The notes: generated by a model from the letters alone, not told the origin. A stretch of 64,000 nucleotides of DNA from Thermococcus celericrescens (GCF_001484195.1 NZ_LLYW01000035.1:1-64000); one strand, 5' to 3'. Shown: positions 16,414 to 26,261, counted from the first letter of the stretch. A program made the numbers and translations.

Positions 16414-19400
16414 GTGTTTCCCTTGAGGGGGTATGTTTCCGCACTGTTAGCCATGTTGATCACCCTGCTCCTGATAGCATCGATAAACCAGATACCTACA
16501 AGGCTCTACGGCACCCCCGAAGGGGCCTCTGCAGGCAATGGTTCAAGAATCGCCAGCATTGAAAACCTTTTGGGGGTTAAAAGTCCCGAGCAGTCAGAGG
16601 AGAACTCGGAGATAAGAAACGCCACTTCAGACCTCTCCCGGTTCTACCCCTGGCTAAACAGCAGTTCCCGTGAGGCATCCCTAAGAAACGTCTCTTTCAA
16701 TCTCAGTCAGGAGTACAGCAACATGAGCTACCCGTCCCAGCCCCCTGGAAGCAACTCAAGCGGCACGGGTATCCTCACAGAGCCCGAGTCCATAGACCTC
16801 CGCAGGAACGGCTTCCGCAGGGAGGACACCGAGAGAATCGTCATGACCGTGAGCGGGGCAGCCCACACCGCGTACCTCAGGGGTGGCGTCTATGCCACGT
16901 ACCTGAACGGAACGTGGTACCACCTGAACGAGACCCCCGTGACTGAAAACCGGGGCGTGCTGCCGCTCCCCACGGTGGAACATGCGACCGTGTCTGACGA
17001 GGTCACGGTGGTTCTGGCGTCCCCGATAATCGGGGGCAACCTCCTGACAGCCCTTTATACCGAAGAGGTGAGCGCGCCGGGTGATCTGAGATACTACGAT
17101 GAGAGCCACCTGTTCGGGACCTCCGGAATCGTCTGGAACTACTCCTTCAAAACCGTACACTATATATTCCCGGATACTGCCCTGGAGGGAGCGAAGACCC
17201 CTCTTTCTACCCGGTACCTCCAGACTCCGAACGTGAGTGGGAGGGTCCTGGAGCTCGCCCGCAACATAACCGCGGGGATTGAAGGGGACTATCCGAAGGC
17301 GAGGGCGATAGAGGGCTATCTTCGCACACACTACGAGTTTGACATGAATGCACCCCCCGCCCCCGAAGGTATCGACCCCCTCGAATGGTTCCTGTTCCAC
17401 TCCAGAAGGGGGGTTTGCATCGACTTCAACACGGCCTTTGTGGTTCTGGCCAGACTGAACGGAATCCCCGCGAGGCTGGTTACTGGATATCTGATAAAGG
17501 AAACTCCCGCCGAGCAGGCCGTGCACCCGATACAGGCCCACGCGTGGGCGGAGGTGCCCTTTGAGGGCATCGGGTGGGTTACGTTTGATGCCACGGCCCC
17601 CGCTGGGGGACAGGGCAACGGGACCGTTGGGGTGAGCGAATCGCAGAAACCGAAGAACCAGAGCCTCACCGGCCCGGATTTCGACATCTTGATCGAACCG
17701 AATCCCGTTGTCACCGAGGTCAACAAGTCTTTTCAGGTTTACGTTACAGTGATTCCCCACGGCCTCAGAGAGGTAAACGGCTGCGAACCGGAACTCAGCG
17801 TTAAAATCAGCATGGGTGGATTGTATTCGGTCAGCTCCACGATTGCACCAAACATCACGAAACCCTTCCGCATGAGGGGAATTCCGGAGCCGGGCACGTA
17901 TCATCCAACGGTCAAAGTCGCTCTCTCATACTGCGGTACCGTGAGCGGGACGAAATCCGAGACGTTCACCGTCATAGTTAGGGGAGGGAAGTTCTCGCTG
18001 AAGGCAAAACCCGAAAACCTCACCCTCGCAACGGGGGAGCTAGGAGGGGTAAGGATCTACGTCACGGGAGAGGGGTACTCAGGGAGGGTTAACCTGGACG
18101 TGGAGTACCCCGGCAGGTACAGGCTCCTGAAGGAGTCGGGAATCCCCGACTTTGAATCCGACCTCCTCTTAACGGCGCCCTCAAGGCCCGGGGACTACAC
18201 CATCAAAATAACCGGAACCTCCGACGACACAGCGGTCGTCCTTCAGGTTCCCCTGCGCGTTCTCGGGCGCACCCGGACGAGGATAACGGATTACCCTGCT
18301 GAGATACTAAAGAACCAGCCTTTCTGGGTGAACGGAACCGTAACCGACGAGAACGGAGGGCCCGTTGACGGCCCTGTGTACGTGACCCTCAACGAGAGCA
18401 AGGAATCCCCTGGTGTGGTGGTCGGCAGGGGCACCTCTGTAAACGGACGCTTCAGCGTTGAGTGCTCCGTTCCTCCAGACCTCCCCTTGGGGAACTATCA
18501 GATCGTGGCTCACTTCGAGGGAAACGATTACTACCTCCCGTCCAACAGCGACCCTGAGGTAATCGTCAGGGACAGGACAGCCATTCGGATCGAGGGGAGG
18601 GTGGTGACGAAGACCGGGAAGTTCGAACTCGGGGGAAAGCTCGTTGACTCCGCTGGAAACGGCGTTCCCAACGCCACGATTGAGGTCAGTCTGGATGGAA
18701 GCTCTCACATCAACGTTACCACCGATTCCGCCGGCGTCTTCACGGCTCCCCTGCTTCTGGAAATGCCCGGGAAACACCACGTTCTGATATCGTACGGGGG
18801 AGGCATGTACTATCTGGGTGCGGAGGCGGCGGTAAACATCACCGCGGTCGAGCTCAATGTAACCGTTCCGGATAGGTGGATAATAGGCCGGAACATCACG
18901 ATCAACGGCTCGATTCTGGGCGTCCACTCCGGTAGCGTGTCCCTTTCGACCCCCATGGGCCGCTTCACCAGCGTCCTAGAGGAGGGGCGCTTTAACTTCA
19001 CCGTTCCCGTAAACGTTTCCCCGGGGATTTACAACGTTTTCTTTACCTACGAAGACGTTCTTCTGGAGAGCATCCCTGTGACCCTGGCCTCTCCCACCAA
19101 CATAACCGTGGAATTCGGCGAGATGCGGGAGGGGGAGAACGCCACGATCGCGGTCAGGCTCGTGGATGCGTTCGGCAATCCGGTCCCGGGAAGGGTCCTC
19201 ATCCTCAACCTCTTCGGCAACCACAGCGCCAGGACAGACATGAACGGCACGGCCCTTTTCACGGTTCGGCCGAGTGAAAGCGGGAGGCAGGGGGCCAGTG
19301 CGGTCTTTGAAGGGGACGAGTTTTACCTTCCCTCCACCGCGGAGTTCGAGGTTTCCGTGGCCAGGCGGCCGCCTTACGCCCTTATCCTCGCGGGACTCAT

Positions 19401-19974
19401 CATACTGCCCGCAGGGGTGCTCGTCTACCGGAGGAGGGAGGATATCGCGGCGCTTAAGATTGGGATTACCTCCGCCCTCAGGGGGCTGGAGAAAAGGCGC
19501 TACGCGCCAATCCTTCATCCCGACAGAAGGCCGCCGGTTTACGGCGAGGGCGAGAAAATCACCGTCACGAGCGACGTTCCCGTTGAGCTCTTCGTCGACG
19601 GTAAGCCAGCCGGAACGGGGAATAGATTTGAACTGGTGCTGCCCAGGGGGGTTCACGAACTTCTCGCAAAGGGGGAGAAAGTTAGGGGATGGGCCAGAGT
19701 GTGGGTTGTGGACTACAGGGAGGAGATAATGAGGCTCTACGACAGATGCTTCCTCGAACTCGCCAGGAGAAAGGGGCTGGGGGGTAAGGACCTCGCCCCG
19801 GAGGAACTTGCCCACAGGTTGCGGGGTGAATACGACTGGAGGGACCTGAAGACCGTCACGTACCTTTTCGAGGTCGCCAGGTACAGCCTCTATCCCGTTG
19901 GAAGGCGGGAGTTCATGGAGTTCTATCGGTCCCTGTCCCGACTGGTGGGAGGTGACTGCTATGAGGAAGATTGA
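16414..19974 (+). CDS. Large membrane-anchored transglutaminase-like protein with Ig-like repeats
   Basis: The 1186-residue protein starts with a signal/anchor helix (~residues 8-25), then an Asn-rich segment, then a transglutaminase core whose triad is visible: Cys335 (RRGVCIDF), His376 (AHAWAEV) and Asp392 (TFDATA). Residues ~420-980 hold several beta-rich repeats (e.g. TVTDENGGPVDG, KLVDSAGNGVPNA, RLVDAFGNPVPGR) typical of extracellular Ig-like modules. A transmembrane helix lies at ~988-1006, and the cytoplasmic tail ends in a DUF4129-like region. GTG 16414 and TTG 16423 are both possible starts. It heads an operon with MoxR and DUF58. Cell-surface or envelope peptide processing is inferred. 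Confidence 0.85.
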   Translation: MFPLRGYVSALLAMLITLLLIASINQIPTRLYGTPEGASAGNGSRIASIENLLGVKSPEQSEENSEIRNATSDLSRFYPWLNSSSREASLRNVSFNLSQEYSNMSYPSQPPGSNSSGTGILTEPESIDLRRNGFRREDTERIVMTVSGAAHTAYLRGGVYATYLNGTWYHLNETPVTENRGVLPLPTVEHATVSDEVTVVLASPIIGGNLLTALYTEEVSAPGDLRYYDESHLFGTSGIVWNYSFKTVHYIFPDTALEGAKTPLSTRYLQTPNVSGRVLELARNITAGIEGDYPKARAIEGYLRTHYEFDMNAPPAPEGIDPLEWFLFHSRRGVCIDFNTAFVVLARLNGIPARLVTGYLIKETPAEQAVHPIQAHAWAEVPFEGIGWVTFDATAPAGGQGNGTVGVSESQKPKNQSLTGPDFDILIEPNPVVTEVNKSFQVYVTVIPHGLREVNGCEPELSVKISMGGLYSVSSTIAPNITKPFRMRGIPEPGTYHPTVKVALSYCGTVSGTKSETFTVIVRGGKFSLKAKPENLTLATGELGGVRIYVTGEGYSGRVNLDVEYPGRYRLLKESGIPDFESDLLLTAPSRPGDYTIKITGTSDDTAVVLQVPLRVLGRTRTRITDYPAEILKNQPFWVNGTVTDENGGPVDGPVYVTLNESKESPGVVVGRGTSVNGRFSVECSVPPDLPLGNYQIVAHFEGNDYYLPSNSDPEVIVRDRTAIRIEGRVVTKTGKFELGGKLVDSAGNGVPNATIEVSLDGSSHINVTTDSAGVFTAPLLLEMPGKHHVLISYGGGMYYLGAEAAVNITAVELNVTVPDRWIIGRNITINGSILGVHSGSVSLSTPMGRFTSVLEEGRFNFTVPVNVSPGIYNVFFTYEDVLLESIPVTLASPTNITVEFGEMREGENATIAVRLVDAFGNPVPGRVLILNLFGNHSARTDMNGTALFTVRPSESGRQGASAVFEGDEFYLPSTAEFEVSVARRPPYALILAGLIILPAGVLVYRRREDIAALKIGITSALRGLEKRRYAPILHPDRRPPVYGEGEKITVTSDVPVELFVDGKPAGTGNRFELVLPRGVHELLAKGEKVRGWARVWVVDYREEIMRLYDRCFLELARRKGLGGKDLAPEELAHRLRGEYDWRDLKTVTYLFEVARYSLYPVGRREFMEFYRSLSRLVGGDCYEED

Positions 19975-20992
19975 TACCTCTCTGATTCTCTATCCCGTCC
20001 TCATGGTGCTCGTCTATGCCCTTTCGGGATACCCCCTCCTGAGCGGATACCTGGGGGATTTCGTGGCAAGCATCGAGGTGCTCCTGCTGTTTTTCCTCCT
20101 CTCCCGGCTCTTGCTCTTGCTCCCCAATTACGGGGAAGTTGCCTCCAAACTCGTTAAGGGGGCAGGCTTTGCACTCGCGTTCTATCTCCTGCCCTCCGAA
20201 CCGTACACCAGCTTGGAATTCCAGCTTCCCCTCACCCTTCTCGCCGCAGGGATTACCGCGGCCAGCGTCGCGCCGGAGCTCCCGGAGGTTCCAGGGCTTC
20301 TAACTAGGGGTCTTGGGGTGGCCCTCGTCTTCTACGCCCTCTACCTCTTCAGCGGCCAGCTGGTCAGGGGATACATTATAGCCCCCGCGTTCCTCTACGC
20401 CGCGGCGGCATCGGTGGTCGTGTACGCGCTCGTTGCCGCCGAACGCTCCGGCCTGATAGGAAGCCGTTTCGTGGAGAGAAACGCCGCCGGAATAATACTG
20501 CTCTTTGTACTCCTGGGGCTGTACGCCGGGCTCAGGCCCTACATGCTTGAGAACTATCCACGGTACGTGTTTTACCTGGAGTGGGGGACGATAGGCTTCG
20601 CAACCCTGCTGGCGGCGATGGCCGTGCAGAACCACCTCTCGGCGGCGAACCTTGAGAACTATCTGGTGGGAGAGTGGAAAAAGCACAGTATGGAGATATC
20701 CATAACCGGGGACGAGGAGTTCGAACGTGTGAAGGGAGCGGTGGAAGACTTCGTTCTCCGTAAAAAGAAGGGCCCGCTCGTGACGTTCCTGACTTACTAC
20801 GGCATAAAAGCCCTAGGAAACATTGAAGCCGTTAGAGAGCTCACCGAGCCCATCGTGGAGTACGAGGAGGAGTGCTATTCGGTGTTCACCCCGAGCTGGC
20901 TGGTTAGGAAGAGGGAGAGAGAACGCCTCCAAAGACGCCTTCAGCTTGTTAAATCTGCCATCGAAAAGATTGAAGAGTATATGGGGGGGTAA
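19961..20992 (+). CDS. Polytopic membrane protein of the MoxR/DUF58/transglutaminase operon
   Basis: 343 residues: about eight hydrophobic helices to residue ~240, then a charged cytoplasmic domain (KKHSMEISITGDEEFERVKGA...) ending in a coiled segment. GGAGGTGACTGCT precedes ATG 19961, which overlaps the transglutaminase gene by 14 bases. No family recognised. Its place between transglutaminase and MoxR suggests a shared membrane complex. Confidence 0.75.
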   Translation: MRKIDTSLILYPVLMVLVYALSGYPLLSGYLGDFVASIEVLLLFFLLSRLLLLLPNYGEVASKLVKGAGFALAFYLLPSEPYTSLEFQLPLTLLAAGITAASVAPELPEVPGLLTRGLGVALVFYALYLFSGQLVRGYIIAPAFLYAAAASVVVYALVAAERSGLIGSRFVERNAAGIILLFVLLGLYAGLRPYMLENYPRYVFYLEWGTIGFATLLAAMAVQNHLSAANLENYLVGEWKKHSMEISITGDEEFERVKGAVEDFVLRKKKGPLVTFLTYYGIKALGNIEAVRELTEPIVEYEEECYSVFTPSWLVRKRERERLQRRLQLVKSAIEKIEEYMGG

Positions 20993-20995
20993 AAG

Positions 20996-21970
20996 ATGAA
21001 CGCGGAGTCCTACGCAACCCTCTGCGATGAAGTCGTTTCGGCGGTTTCCAAGGTTTACATCGGCAACGAGGAAGTTGTAAGGAAAACGCTGGCGGCGGCT
21101 CTCGTAAATGGAAACGTCCTCTTTGAGGACCATCCGGGTCTGGGGAAAACCCTGCTCGCTAAGGCCTTCGGCCGCGCCCTCGGCCTGGAGTACCGCAGGG
21201 TTCAGTTCACGCCCGACCTGCTGCCGAGCGACATCATAGGGACCAAAGTCTGGAGGCAAAACCTCGGAACGTTTGAGCTTCTGAAGGGGCCGGTTTTCAC
21301 GAACGTCCTTCTGGCGGACGAGATCAACCGCGCTCCCCCCAAGACCCAGTCCGCGCTGCTTGAGGCAATGGAGGAGCGCCAGGTCACGATAGAGGGCGAC
21401 ACCCTGAAGCTTGAGAGGCCCTTCTTCGTGATAGCCACCCAGAACCCCATCGAGTACGAGGGAACCTACCCCCTCCCCGAGGCCCAGCTCGACAGGTTCC
21501 TCCTCAGAATGAGCGTGGGATATCCGAAGAGCTTGGATGACGAAGTCGGAATCCTCAAGGCCAGGATATCGTGGGGCAAAGACGACCCAACGGCGGACAT
21601 GGAGCCGGTCATGGACAGGGGCACGTTCCTGGAGATGCAGGCGTTCGTTGAGCACGAGGTGTTTATACACGACGAGGTTCTCAAATACATCGCGGGAATC
21701 GTCAGGGAGGTCAGGAAGGACGAAAGGGTCGAGGCGGGCCCGAGCCCCAGAGGCGCTCTGGCGCTGCTGAAGGTTTCCAAGGCGAACGCCATGATGAACG
21801 GCAGGGATTTCGTTGTTCCCGATGACGTTAAGAGATACGTCATAGATGCGCTAGCCCACAGAATCGTCCTCGGAGCGGAGTACGCCTTTGAGGGGGTGAG
21901 CGGTCGGGAGATCGTCGAGGCGGCGGTTAAGAGGGTCCCAGTTCCCAAAGAGTTCGAGCGTGAGGAGTGA
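20996..21970 (+). CDS. MoxR-family AAA+ ATPase
   Basis: The 324-residue protein has Walker A (EDHPGLGKTLLAKAF, ~residues 43-57), Walker B (VLLADEINRAPPKTQSALLEAMEE), sensor 1 (IATQNPIEYEGTYPLPEAQLDRF) and sensor 2 (GPSPRGALALL). MoxR ATPases act as chaperones or metal-insertion and remodelling factors and almost always neighbour DUF58/VWA proteins, as here. The start lies three bases after the previous stop. Confidence 0.95.
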   Translation: MNAESYATLCDEVVSAVSKVYIGNEEVVRKTLAAALVNGNVLFEDHPGLGKTLLAKAFGRALGLEYRRVQFTPDLLPSDIIGTKVWRQNLGTFELLKGPVFTNVLLADEINRAPPKTQSALLEAMEERQVTIEGDTLKLERPFFVIATQNPIEYEGTYPLPEAQLDRFLLRMSVGYPKSLDDEVGILKARISWGKDDPTADMEPVMDRGTFLEMQAFVEHEVFIHDEVLKYIAGIVREVRKDERVEAGPSPRGALALLKVSKANAMMNGRDFVVPDDVKRYVIDALAHRIVLGAEYAFEGVSGREIVEAAVKRVPVPKEFEREE

Positions 21971-23232
21971 TGACCGCGGCCCGCTCCTTCATCTCCACCG
22001 CCCTCTGGTTCATCGCAGCTGGAATAATCTTCTCCATGCCGGGACTGGCGTACCTGGCGGTAATTCCCATGACGGTGCTGGCGGTGGGGCTTTTGGCCGA
22101 TCCCCCGGAGGGAATATCGGTTGAGCGGGAGCTCGTCAAAACGAACCTTCGGGTGGGGGAAGAACTGAGGGTCAGCGTGCGCCTCAAGGTCGGGCGCGGC
22201 CTCGGCTTCGTGGTGATAAGGGACGCCCTCCCGGAGGAGTTTGCGCTGGTGGATGGGAGCAACGTCCGGGCGTTTTTCAAGGGGCCCCGGGAACTGGTGG
22301 TGGAGTACGAGTACATCATCAAACCCGCGAAGAGGGGCAGGTACCGCATCGGCCGCAGTGAGGTGATGGGCTACCACGTCTTTGGGCTCAAACCGAGCAG
22401 GTGGGGTGTTTTTGGTGAAGAAACCTACCTATCGGTGCTGCCGCGCGTAAGCCTTCCGAAGAGGACCAGAACGCCTGTTACAAAGTCCCAGATTCCCATC
22501 CCCGTGACGAGCGTCTCCATCAGGGGCGTGGCCTCCACGGACTTCAGGGAGATAAGGGAGTACCGCGCGGGCGACCCCGTCCGCTTCATAAACTGGAAGG
22601 CGTCCGCCAGGAAGGGTGAGGTTCTGGTAAACGAGTTCGAGAAGGAGGGCAAAAAGACGGTGCTTTTCATCATAGACGCAACGGGCTCCAAAGTCGGCTC
22701 CTCCGTGGAAAACCCCCTGGAATACAGCATCCAGCTCGTATCTTCCCTGGCGTACTACTTCACAAAGAGAAACTACAACGTTGGCCTCTACGTAGTGGGC
22801 CACGGAAAGCTCATCCTTCCCGCCACCGGGTCAAAGCAGCTGTATATCCTGGTTAAAACGCTCCTGGAGCTTGAAGAGGTTGAAGTTGAAAAGGAGGACT
22901 TCGTTCGCGCCGTGGAGGGCCTCAAGCACGTGCTTATCCGCTACACACCCCTGGTGATTTACGTCTCAAACCTGCTCCCCGAAAGACTGGCGGAGGTCAT
23001 GGAGGGCATAAGAAGGCTTCGTCCGATATACCGGGATAAACGGCTTCCAATGCTCGTGTTCGATGTGTCCACGTACTCGCTTCTGGAGAGGGAGGTCAGC
23101 TCGCTGATACTGCTGGAGAAGCGGGCCCTCCGGCATGACCTTCTAAGGGCGGGTGTTTACTCAATCCTCTGGGATCCGACCAGGGAAGACGTGACCTCCG
23201 TCGTCACAAAAACTGTGAGGCTGATAAGATGA
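21970..23232 (+). CDS. DUF58 protein (VWA-like domain)
   Basis: 420 residues: an N-terminal pair of hydrophobic helices, a beta-rich domain (RVGEELRVSVRLKVG...), the DUF58 signature (FREIREYRAGDPVRFINWKASARKGE) and a VWA-like domain whose metal-site motif is degenerate (IIDATGSKVG in place of DxSxS). It is the usual partner of MoxR ATPases. The ATG overlaps the moxR stop in TGATG; GTG 21967 is an alternative. Confidence 0.9.
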   Translation: MTAARSFISTALWFIAAGIIFSMPGLAYLAVIPMTVLAVGLLADPPEGISVERELVKTNLRVGEELRVSVRLKVGRGLGFVVIRDALPEEFALVDGSNVRAFFKGPRELVVEYEYIIKPAKRGRYRIGRSEVMGYHVFGLKPSRWGVFGEETYLSVLPRVSLPKRTRTPVTKSQIPIPVTSVSIRGVASTDFREIREYRAGDPVRFINWKASARKGEVLVNEFEKEGKKTVLFIIDATGSKVGSSVENPLEYSIQLVSSLAYYFTKRNYNVGLYVVGHGKLILPATGSKQLYILVKTLLELEEVEVEKEDFVRAVEGLKHVLIRYTPLVIYVSNLLPERLAEVMEGIRRLRPIYRDKRLPMLVFDVSTYSLLEREVSSLILLEKRALRHDLLRAGVYSILWDPTREDVTSVVTKTVRLIR

Positions 23233-24185
23233 GAACGGATCACGTCCTGACGGCACTGAGGCTGGCAGTTTTGGTACCAATGGTACTCATAGTTTCGGAC
23301 ATGCTGACCTCGATAGCCCCCCTGACGGCGTTTCTTGGTGGACTCGGGATCGCCGCTCCAGAAACGCTGATCCGCCTCGGCGTGGCCGCGTTGGTGGGGT
23401 TTATAGTTCTCAACGGTGAATCCCCCGGGTGGTTGATTTCCCTCGCTTACTTCGCGAACATGCTGTACCTGATAATGAGGGCCTCCCCCCTGGTCGAAAC
23501 AGCGTTCCCGACCCTGTACCCACCTCTGATGGATGCACTGAGGGAAAACGTGCTACTCCCAACTTCACGGGCGTTCTTCTACATCCCCGTGCTCGTCGTT
23601 GTCTCGATAGTTGACGACTACATCGGGGAGCTGCTTGAGAAGGAGAGGATTATGAGTGAGTGGGAAATTCCCGCGGGGGACGTTGCGGGCGTCGTTTACC
23701 CCTCCCTCTTAGTGATGGCCGTGGCAACGGTAACGTCCGCCCTGGTGTTCCTGTGGGCGATTGATTACCTCACCGGGAGAAAGGTGGATTTCGGGGAGCT
23801 ATACTACCTCGCCCCTCCGCTTCTCCTCCTCGCGCTTGGGGTGTCGTTCAGCATGGGCATCTTCGGGCGTGGGAAGGTTGGACGCAACGTGCTGGTAATC
23901 AAAGCCAGAATGCCGCTGGGCAGGAGCTATTCATGGAAAATCGAGGGAGGGGACGACCTCGTCGTAACCGTGCTGACCCGGGGCGGTGAAATAATGGAAC
24001 GGGAGATAAGGATAGAAACGGAAGTCAAAGAACCGCCAAAGAGGGTGATCCTTTACGTCAAGAATCTGGGGGTGGGAGAAGGGGAGGATTCCACCAAGAG
24101 GGTGCCGCTTAGAAAGGTTAAGGAGAGCACCGACGGGGATACGCGGTTTCTGCTGTACACCAACATGTGGCCCGTTGAGTTCTGA
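23229..24185 (+). CDS. Membrane protein, last gene of the MoxR/DUF58 operon
   Basis: 318 residues with about six or seven hydrophobic helices up to residue ~215 and a beta-rich soluble tail (NVLVIKARMPLGRSYSWKIEGGDD...). It overlaps the DUF58 gene by ATGA. No family recognised. Translational coupling to moxR/DUF58 indicates a common function. Confidence 0.7.
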   Translation: MRTDHVLTALRLAVLVPMVLIVSDMLTSIAPLTAFLGGLGIAAPETLIRLGVAALVGFIVLNGESPGWLISLAYFANMLYLIMRASPLVETAFPTLYPPLMDALRENVLLPTSRAFFYIPVLVVVSIVDDYIGELLEKERIMSEWEIPAGDVAGVVYPSLLVMAVATVTSALVFLWAIDYLTGRKVDFGELYYLAPPLLLLALGVSFSMGIFGRGKVGRNVLVIKARMPLGRSYSWKIEGGDDLVVTVLTRGGEIMEREIRIETEVKEPPKRVILYVKNLGVGEGEDSTKRVPLRKVKESTDGDTRFLLYTNMWPVEF

Positions 24186-24234
24186 GCGCCGAAAATCTTT
24201 TGTTTGAAAATATGTCCATATTTCTGGTGGTACC

Positions 24235-24981
24235 ATGCACGAACTCTACACGGCCCTTGCCGAGTACTACGACGCGATTTACAGACGGAGGGTCGAGCGG
24301 GTTTCTCAGGAGATAGACTTCGTGGAGGGACTCTTTAGAGAGGATGCGGAAAGGGAAGTACGGCGAATCCTAGACCTTGCCTGTGGAACCGGAATTCCAA
24401 CGCTCGAACTCGCGAGGAGGGGATACCATGTTACAGGCCTCGACCTCCACGAAGAGATGCTGACCGTCGCGAGAAGAAAGGCCGAAAGGGAAGGGCTTAG
24501 CGTCGAGTTCATTCGGGGAAACGCGCTTGAGATTGATTTTGAGGAAGAGTTCGACGCGATAACGATGTTTTTCTCTTCAATCATGTATTTCGATGATTCT
24601 ACAATTCAGGAATTATTTAATTCTGTAAAATGGGCTCTCAGGCCGGGCGGGATTTTCATCGCTGACTTCCCGTGCTGGTACTACGGCGGAAGGGACGGCC
24701 CGATAGTATGGGACGAGCGGAAGGGCGATGAGCGGTTAATCATAACCGACTGGCGCGAAATCGAGCCGGCCTTCCAGAAACTCCACTTCAAGAGGCTCGT
24801 GCAGATAGTGAAGCCCGACGGGAGCGTTAGGGCCTTCATGGTGGACGACGAGCTCAACATCTACACCCCGAGGGAGATGAGACTCTTAGCTGAGAAGCAC
24901 TTCAGGAAGGTCAAAATCTACGGAGACCTCCACGAGCTGAGGCCCAGCGACAGGAGGTACTGGCTGGTGGCGGTGAAGTAG
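24235..24981 (+). CDS. SAM-dependent class I methyltransferase
   Basis: The 248-residue protein has SAM motif I LDLACGTGIPTLELARRG (~residues 43-60), the acidic loop GLDLHEEM and motif II DAITMFFSSIMYF. GGTGGT precedes ATG 24235. Small-molecule or protein substrate unknown; the sequence resembles generic UbiE/glycine-N-methyltransferase-like enzymes. It is monocistronic, between the MoxR operon and the MFS gene. Confidence 0.88.
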   Translation: MHELYTALAEYYDAIYRRRVERVSQEIDFVEGLFREDAEREVRRILDLACGTGIPTLELARRGYHVTGLDLHEEMLTVARRKAEREGLSVEFIRGNALEIDFEEEFDAITMFFSSIMYFDDSTIQELFNSVKWALRPGGIFIADFPCWYYGGRDGPIVWDERKGDERLIITDWREIEPAFQKLHFKRLVQIVKPDGSVRAFMVDDELNIYTPREMRLLAEKHFRKVKIYGDLHELRPSDRRYWLVAVK

Positions 24982-24984
24982 CCC

Positions 24985-25029
24985 AAAATTTTTAAACCCC
25001 CATCCACTTCTGTACAGGGGTGATGCCTA
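24985..25029 (+). repeat. Promoter and leader of the MFS gene, repeat unit 1
   Basis: AAAATTTTTAAACCCC (TATA region) is followed by a leader ending GGGGTGATGCCTATCGT. A closely similar block lies at 26216-26261 just after the MFS gene. The shared promoter, spacer (CCA-TTCT-TAC) and GCCTATCGT end indicate a duplication. Confidence 0.6.
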
Positions 25030-25035
25030 TCGTTC

Positions 25036-26193
25036 ATGGAAGGAGGAAAGCGCGGTCTGGAATGGCGCTACACAGTGGCGGCACTGCTGAGTTCGCTGGG
25101 CTCGGCGGTACTGGGCCCTTACCTGAGCCTGTGGCTTAAAACGGTGGGCCTCAGTTTTTCGGAGATTGGCCTGGTTCAGGGCGTTTCTGAGATCGTCCAG
25201 CTCCTAACGGACTTTCCAACGGGTGGTTTTGCGGATCGGTACGGCCGGGTGAAAACGTGCGCAGCGGGGAGTGCTCTCTTCGGCACCGGACTCCTGATGA
25301 TAGCGCTCTCCAGCGGCCTTCCTATGGTTCTCCTGGGTTCGGCAATGACCGGATTCGGGGCGGCGCTGGTCAGCGGGACGATGATACCCTGGCTGTACGA
25401 TTCCCTTGGCGACGGCAACAGGGTCAAAGACGTCCTCAGCAGGGTCAAGGCGCTCTCAGGGCCGGTTCGATTTGCTGGTGGTCTTTCCGCGGGCTATCTG
25501 GCGTCACTCGCACCGAATCTGCCCGTGTTAGCCGCGGGACTGCTCTCGATCGCATCGGCCCTCACGGCGTACCTCCTGCTGCCGGACAACTACGGGACAC
25601 TGAAAAAGAGCTACGTTGAGGTGCTCAAGGAGGGTCTGCACGAGCTCAGGCACAACCGGGCAGTTCACTTCCTTCTGGCTGCTTCATTCCTCCTCAGCTT
25701 CTCCGTCAGGGCGTTTTTCACTTTCTGGATGATACTGCTTTCGGGCAGGGGACTTCCAGAGACGTACATGGGTCTGCTCTTTGCACTGATGGTGCTGTCC
25801 ACCTCCGGGGGAGCGCTGATTGCAAAGAAAATCAGTCCCACACCAAGGGCACTCGCCGCATTAACGGCACTGTGGGGACTTGAGATACTCCTCCTCGGCC
25901 TTGTGGAGGGCCTTGCACCCAGTATTCTGCTGCTTTTTGCCATTGAAATCACGCTGGGAGCCAGATTTCCGGTGATGGCCGTTGTCAGGAACAGATTCAT
26001 CCCATCCGAAGCCCGTTCGACCGTTAACTCCGCGATGAGCACGATGGCGAGTGGCTTCATGGCCGCCGCAAACATCTTCGTTGGAGCACTGGCTTCTTCC
26101 TTCGGCCTGGAAGTGGCGTACAAAACGGCAGGAATCCTCGCCCTTGCCTCTGCCCTTCCACTGCTGTTGCTCTCGGAATTCGATCAAGAATGA
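25036..26193 (+). CDS. Major facilitator superfamily transporter
   Basis: 385 residues with twelve predicted hydrophobic helices and MFS motif A (FPTGGFADRYGRVKT, ~residues 56-70) in the loop after helix 2. It resembles drug/solute exporters of the MFS_1 type; the substrate is unknown. ATG 25036 follows GGGGTGAT at about ten bases. Both flanks carry copies of the same promoter/leader block. Confidence 0.88.
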   Translation: MEGGKRGLEWRYTVAALLSSLGSAVLGPYLSLWLKTVGLSFSEIGLVQGVSEIVQLLTDFPTGGFADRYGRVKTCAAGSALFGTGLLMIALSSGLPMVLLGSAMTGFGAALVSGTMIPWLYDSLGDGNRVKDVLSRVKALSGPVRFAGGLSAGYLASLAPNLPVLAAGLLSIASALTAYLLLPDNYGTLKKSYVEVLKEGLHELRHNRAVHFLLAASFLLSFSVRAFFTFWMILLSGRGLPETYMGLLFALMVLSTSGGALIAKKISPTPRALAALTALWGLEILLLGLVEGLAPSILLLFAIEITLGARFPVMAVVRNRFIPSEARSTVNSAMSTMASGFMAAANIFVGALASSFGLEVAYKTAGILALASALPLLLLSEFDQE

Positions 26194-26215
26194 GGGTTCT
26201 TTCATTTTTTAACCC

Positions 26216-26261
26216 TAAAATTTTTAAACCCCTGCCCATTTCTATACCCCGGTGGTGCCTA
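26216..26261 (+). repeat. Promoter and leader repeat unit 2, downstream of the MFS gene
   Basis: AAAATTTTTAAACCCC, then CCCATTTCTATACCCCGGTGGTGCCTA and TCGT, match unit 1 at most positions. Here no MFS reading frame follows. The transcript expected from this promoter would start near 26245 and enter the structured element below. Confidence 0.6.

Noticed and set aside
16756-17904. Long minus-strand frame inside the transglutaminase gene
   Set aside because: GC-rich shadow frame; the plus strand has the complete catalytic triad.
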